Positions 61,041-64,000 of a stretch of 64,000 nt of DNA are shown piece after piece. The first letter of the stretch is position 1, and the number at the start of each line of letters is the position of its first letter. The DNA is from Synanceia verrucosa. Its lineage: Eukaryota; Chordata; Actinopteri; Perciformes; Synanceiidae. A model generated the notes under the pieces. The model was not told the DNA's origin. It saw only the letters and a program-made list of their open reading frames with translations, and ran no database searches. The translations under genes and the position numbers were made by a program. The stretch lies in contig CM056559.1 of assembly GCA_029721515.1 (NCBI GenBank), positions 563,001-627,000 on the forward strand, given 5' to 3'.

Positions 61041-61070
61041 TACTGCTGCTGTGTCGGAGGAGGAGGTCCT

Positions 61071-61078
61071 TGACGTCA
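61071..61078. promoter_or_regulatory. Consensus CRE (TGACGTCA) at the eif4h promoter
   Basis: A perfect palindromic cAMP-response element 31 bp upstream of the eif4h ATG, in the expected core promoter or 5' UTR. The neighbouring intron 1 start (60540-60975) is CpG-rich. Confidence 0.5.
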
Positions 61079-61164
61079 CACAGACAGAGCTGAGCTGTTC
61101 ACACAGCGCCTGATCAGAAACACTCTTCATTTAAAGGTCATTTAAATTTTTAAATGAAAATAAC

Positions 61165-61259
61165 AATACAAAATCTTCCCTTAATTACTTGTTATTAAAT
61201 TAATGGAAAAAATAAATTTGAATTAAAATCAATTCAAATTAAGAGAAGATTTTGTATTG
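61165..61259. repeat. 23-bp inverted repeat in AT-rich DNA
   Basis: CAATACAAAATCTTCCCTTA near 61165 is mirrored by TAAGAGAAGATTTTGTATTG near 61240, with a loop of about 50 nt. No gene; 61.1-62.0 kb is otherwise AT-rich spacer. Confidence 0.6.
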
Positions 61260-62043
61260 ATTTCATTTGATTTAAAATCTATTTTTCCCCATTAATTTAG
61301 TAGCAGTTATTATAACAAAATAATAAATAATGATCATAAATAATACAAATTTAATTGCAATTTTAATCAAAATGTATTATTTTTACTTTGATCAGTGTGA
61401 ACAGAAAGTCCAACCAGTTCAAGTTTCATGGGCTGATGGGCAGTTCAGTGTAGAAAAATAAATATTGAAAAGAGAGTGTGTGGGTTTCAAATGGCTTTAT
61501 GTGAATACAGACAGTATATTTGATTAATGTCCAAAAGGCACGATGTGACACACATGCACTGTAAAGCTAAGAAGAAAACAGGTTTCATAAACACAAACAA
61601 TGATCAATAAACAACATTGTAGAAAACTGCCAAGAGGGGCTCTTTATTTATATACCATACATAAAAAAACAACTAATTATTGCTCAGAATGAATTAAATA
61701 AGTGCATTTATCCTGAAGATTGAGCAGGTCTGATTAATCGAGAGGTCTGAAAATAGAATTAAATTCACAGGATGTAATATTGACACAAAGAGTTTATTTA
61801 CATCACATATTCAGTCTTTACATTGATTTAGACCAACAACATCTTTACAAGATATTTAGATTTCTGTTACAATACGACAATTATAAATACAAGTGTATTA
61901 AACACACTTGTTGACTCTCTTTCATGTGATTTGCTATAATATAAGATCAGTGTAGGATGATATATCAGTATCGTTCCACAGCTGAGAGTGAAACTTTCAA
62001 ATAGAAAAGAATTAATAAAGTAAAGTAGTGTCAACTTTAAAAT

Positions 62044-62602
62044 AAGGCCCTGTTTACACGAGAACACTTTCAGGTAAAAACGACAAAATACTTTGTCAGA
62101 TGTACGGTGATGGTGTTTTGGGGGCTTGAAAAGGCAAAGAAATGATTGGAAAAGTTGAATACGCTCCGCCATAGCGTTTCCGTACACTGCCCAAGACGCA
62201 AAACTCTGCTCAGATCTGCTCACGTCGCATACGCGTTTACGTCACATACATGTGTGCCAGTACAGGGAAATAAAGAAACATGTCAGATTATTTCCACGTG
62301 TCGAACCTTCAAGCAGCTCTAATAAACACACAGGAGTCTTTATATCACATGTACAGAATCTGCACACATAGTATCACTGAACAGAGAGGGATCTGTGATG
62401 ACGTGAGGACATGGCGGTGTTGTGTGATAGGAAATCAACAACTAGCTGCCTGGCATGCATTGAATTTCACAAACTTTTGCGTCACCGTATGCACGCAGAC
62501 TTCCTCCCGAAAACGCTTGTCTAAATGTGGAGTAAAAAGTGCAGAAGCAACGCCACTTTTGCGTCTTCTGTTCATCATTCTGTCATCATATAAACGTAGC
62601 CT
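62044..62602. mobile_element. Non-autonomous DNA-transposon-like repeat, copy 2
   Basis: Homologous over its whole length to 20072-20626. The ends are GGCCCTGTTTACACGAGAAC and, inverted, AGGCTACGTTTATATGATGA, so imperfect terminal inverted repeats define a unit of about 559 bp. It lies downstream of the ano7-like stop codon. Confidence 0.6.
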
Positions 62603-62799
62603 CAGTTAAAGAGAGAATGTAACGGCAGATAACTTCAGAGTGGCCTGTTGAACTCACGCTGAACAGAGAGCAGAACACCAGACGGCTTCAGACACCTCTA
62701 CTCTTCTCTACACTGCTCCTCTTCAGGATGGCGACAGTGACTCAAGATGTCCAAGACGTCCAAAAATGTCTAAAGAGTCGAACAGACTTTCTTAGAAGT

Positions 62800-63293
62800 C
62801 TAGTTGATGTTGCTGTCCTTCAGTTCTGATGAAAAGGAGTCTCTGGACGGTCGTGAGGATGCCTGATGCTGCAGGTCACTGGACTGGACTTCCTTCTCTC
62901 CGGGAATCATGGATTTCCCCAAAGACTGGAAGCAGAAACCAGGACACAAGAACCAGTCAGACTCAATACCTGAGACTCAACCACACCTGTTGATAGGTTT
63001 CCATGTACCTGGTTCTCAGCCAGTGCCTCTTTAGCCAGGTAATGCTCCCTTTTCATCTTCATCTCCACCTCCTCTGGAATGTCCGGCACCATCAGGTCAA
63101 TTAGGCGCCCGATGAAGAAGACCACATGCTGGGGAAGGAAGAGGAGGAGCATCCATCAGGGTGGACCAGAGACAGTTTTATTTATCACAGCGTAACACTG
63201 ACCTCGAACACAACGACAAACGTGAGGCGAATGGCGAGCAGGTGGAAGTACTCTGGGAGGTAATTACCATCTTCATCCCTAAATCCCCGGTAC
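62800..63293 (-). CDS. ano7: Anoctamin (TMEM16) family, ano7-like, C-terminal three exons; 5' part beyond the window
   Basis: Anoctamins are ten-helix membrane proteins acting as calcium-activated chloride channels or lipid scramblases. Exons: 63203-63293 (YRGFRDEDGNYLPEYF then HLLAIRLTFVVVFE, the last transmembrane segment), 63009-63128 (HVVFFIGRLIDLMVPDIPEE then KMKREHYLAKEALAENQ) and 62800-62925 (SLGKSMIPGEKEVQSSDLQ, ending ELKDSNIN). Junctions are in phase. Pattern FEHVVFxxxRLxDLxVPDIP with KREYYLAKxALAEN matches what I remember of ANO7 better than ANO1-6 or ANO9; the subfamily call is moderate, the family call strong. The gene continues off the right edge after an intron array. Confidence 0.65.
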
Positions 63294-63414
63294 CTGCGAC
63301 GACAACAACAGCAACAACATTACCAACAGCAACGGTTTCTGTTCACACCACATTTTTAAAGTATACACTGAAAATAATGTTGTCCAAAGGATGATGCCTT
63401 TCTGCAGACTGTAG

Positions 63415-64000
63415 TCACAGTGAGGTTGCCTACTTGCAGGGTGTGTGTTGCATAGAGGTTGCCTATTTGCAGGGCGTGTGTTGAATAGAGGTTGCCTACT
63501 TGCAGGGCGTGTGTTGCATAGAGGTTGCCTATTTGCAGGGCGTGTGTTGAATAGAGGTTGCCTACTTGCAGGGTGTGTGTTGCATAGAGGTTGCCTATTT
63601 GCAGGGCGTGTGTTGAATAGAGGTTGCCTACTTGCAGGGCGTGTGTTGAATAGAGGTTGCCTACTTGCAGGGCGTGTGTTGCAGAGAGGTTGCCTACTTG
63701 CAGGGCGTGTGTTGCAGAGAGGTTGCCTACTTGCAGGGCGTGTGTTGAATAGAGGTTGCCTACTTGCAGGGCGTGTGTTGAATAGAGGTTGCCTATTTGC
63801 AGGGCATGTGTTGAATAGAGGTTGCCTACTTGCAGGGCGTGTGTTGCAGAGAGGTTGCCTACTTGCAGGGCGTGTGTTGAATAGAGGTTGCCTACTTGCA
63901 GGGTGTGTGTTGCATAGAGGTTGCCTATTTGCAGGGCGTGTGTTGAATAGAGGTTGCCTACTTGCAGGGCGTGTGTTGAATAGAGGTTGCCTACTTGCAG
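63415..64000. repeat. 33-bp minisatellite in the ano7-like intron
   Basis: About 17 copies of a unit with GAGGTTGCCTACTTGCAGGG and CGTGTGTTGAATA or GTGTGTTGCATA variants, running off the right edge of the window. Confidence 0.95.

Overview
The window is vertebrate, almost certainly teleost, nuclear DNA. The genes are split by introns with GT-AG junctions. There is a fish-type FISNA-NACHT-LRR-PRY/SPRY immune receptor gene, fish Tc1-like, L1-like and other LINE debris, and very large simple-repeat and minisatellite arrays. I rebuilt the genes exon by exon, matching splice sites, reading phase and remembered vertebrate orthologues; no database search was possible. Exon edges may be off by a base or two.

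Six protein-coding genes are supported, all on the minus strand. Read from right to left: ano7-like (last three coding exons, 62800-63293, continuing past the right edge); eif4h (7 coding exons, 55394-61040, 255 aa, complete); rffl (6 coding exons, 48451-50236, 337 aa, plus a non-coding first exon near 51.6-51.8 kb); an NLRC3-like NACHT receptor (31253-36348, 1194 aa, reading frame intact); wdr62 (33 coding exons, 13312-30138, about 1391 aa); and atg16l2 (14 coding exons, 2283-12329; the C-terminal WD40 exons lie beyond the left edge).

Between the NLR gene and rffl (36.5-47 kb) is a gene-poor transposon zone. It holds an internally deleted Tc1-like element, CA/CTAACA arrays, a minus-strand LINE reverse-transcriptase fragment, a plus-strand L1-like copy broken by a 1.8 kb insertion, and two copies of a common fish dispersed repeat. 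A two-copy DNA-transposon-like family sits in wdr62 intron 21 and beside ano7.

The most striking property is how the genes relate to tandem repeats. Several introns are almost wholly minisatellite (atg16l2 introns 5, 7 and 14; eif4h intron 6; wdr62 intron 12). In three genes the tandem duplication includes a splice junction or start codon: the rffl start-codon exon is present in four in-frame 81-bp copies, the wdr62 exon-18 donor is repeated about six times, and the NLR LRR-exon donor three times. wdr62 intron 12 carries about 85 copies of a unit whose sense strand contains an AG|GTAAAC-like site. The genes themselves serve autophagy (atg16l2), spindle poles and JNK signalling (wdr62), innate immunity (NLR), ubiquitylation (rffl), translation initiation (eif4h) and the membrane (ano7-like); nothing suggests they form one pathway.
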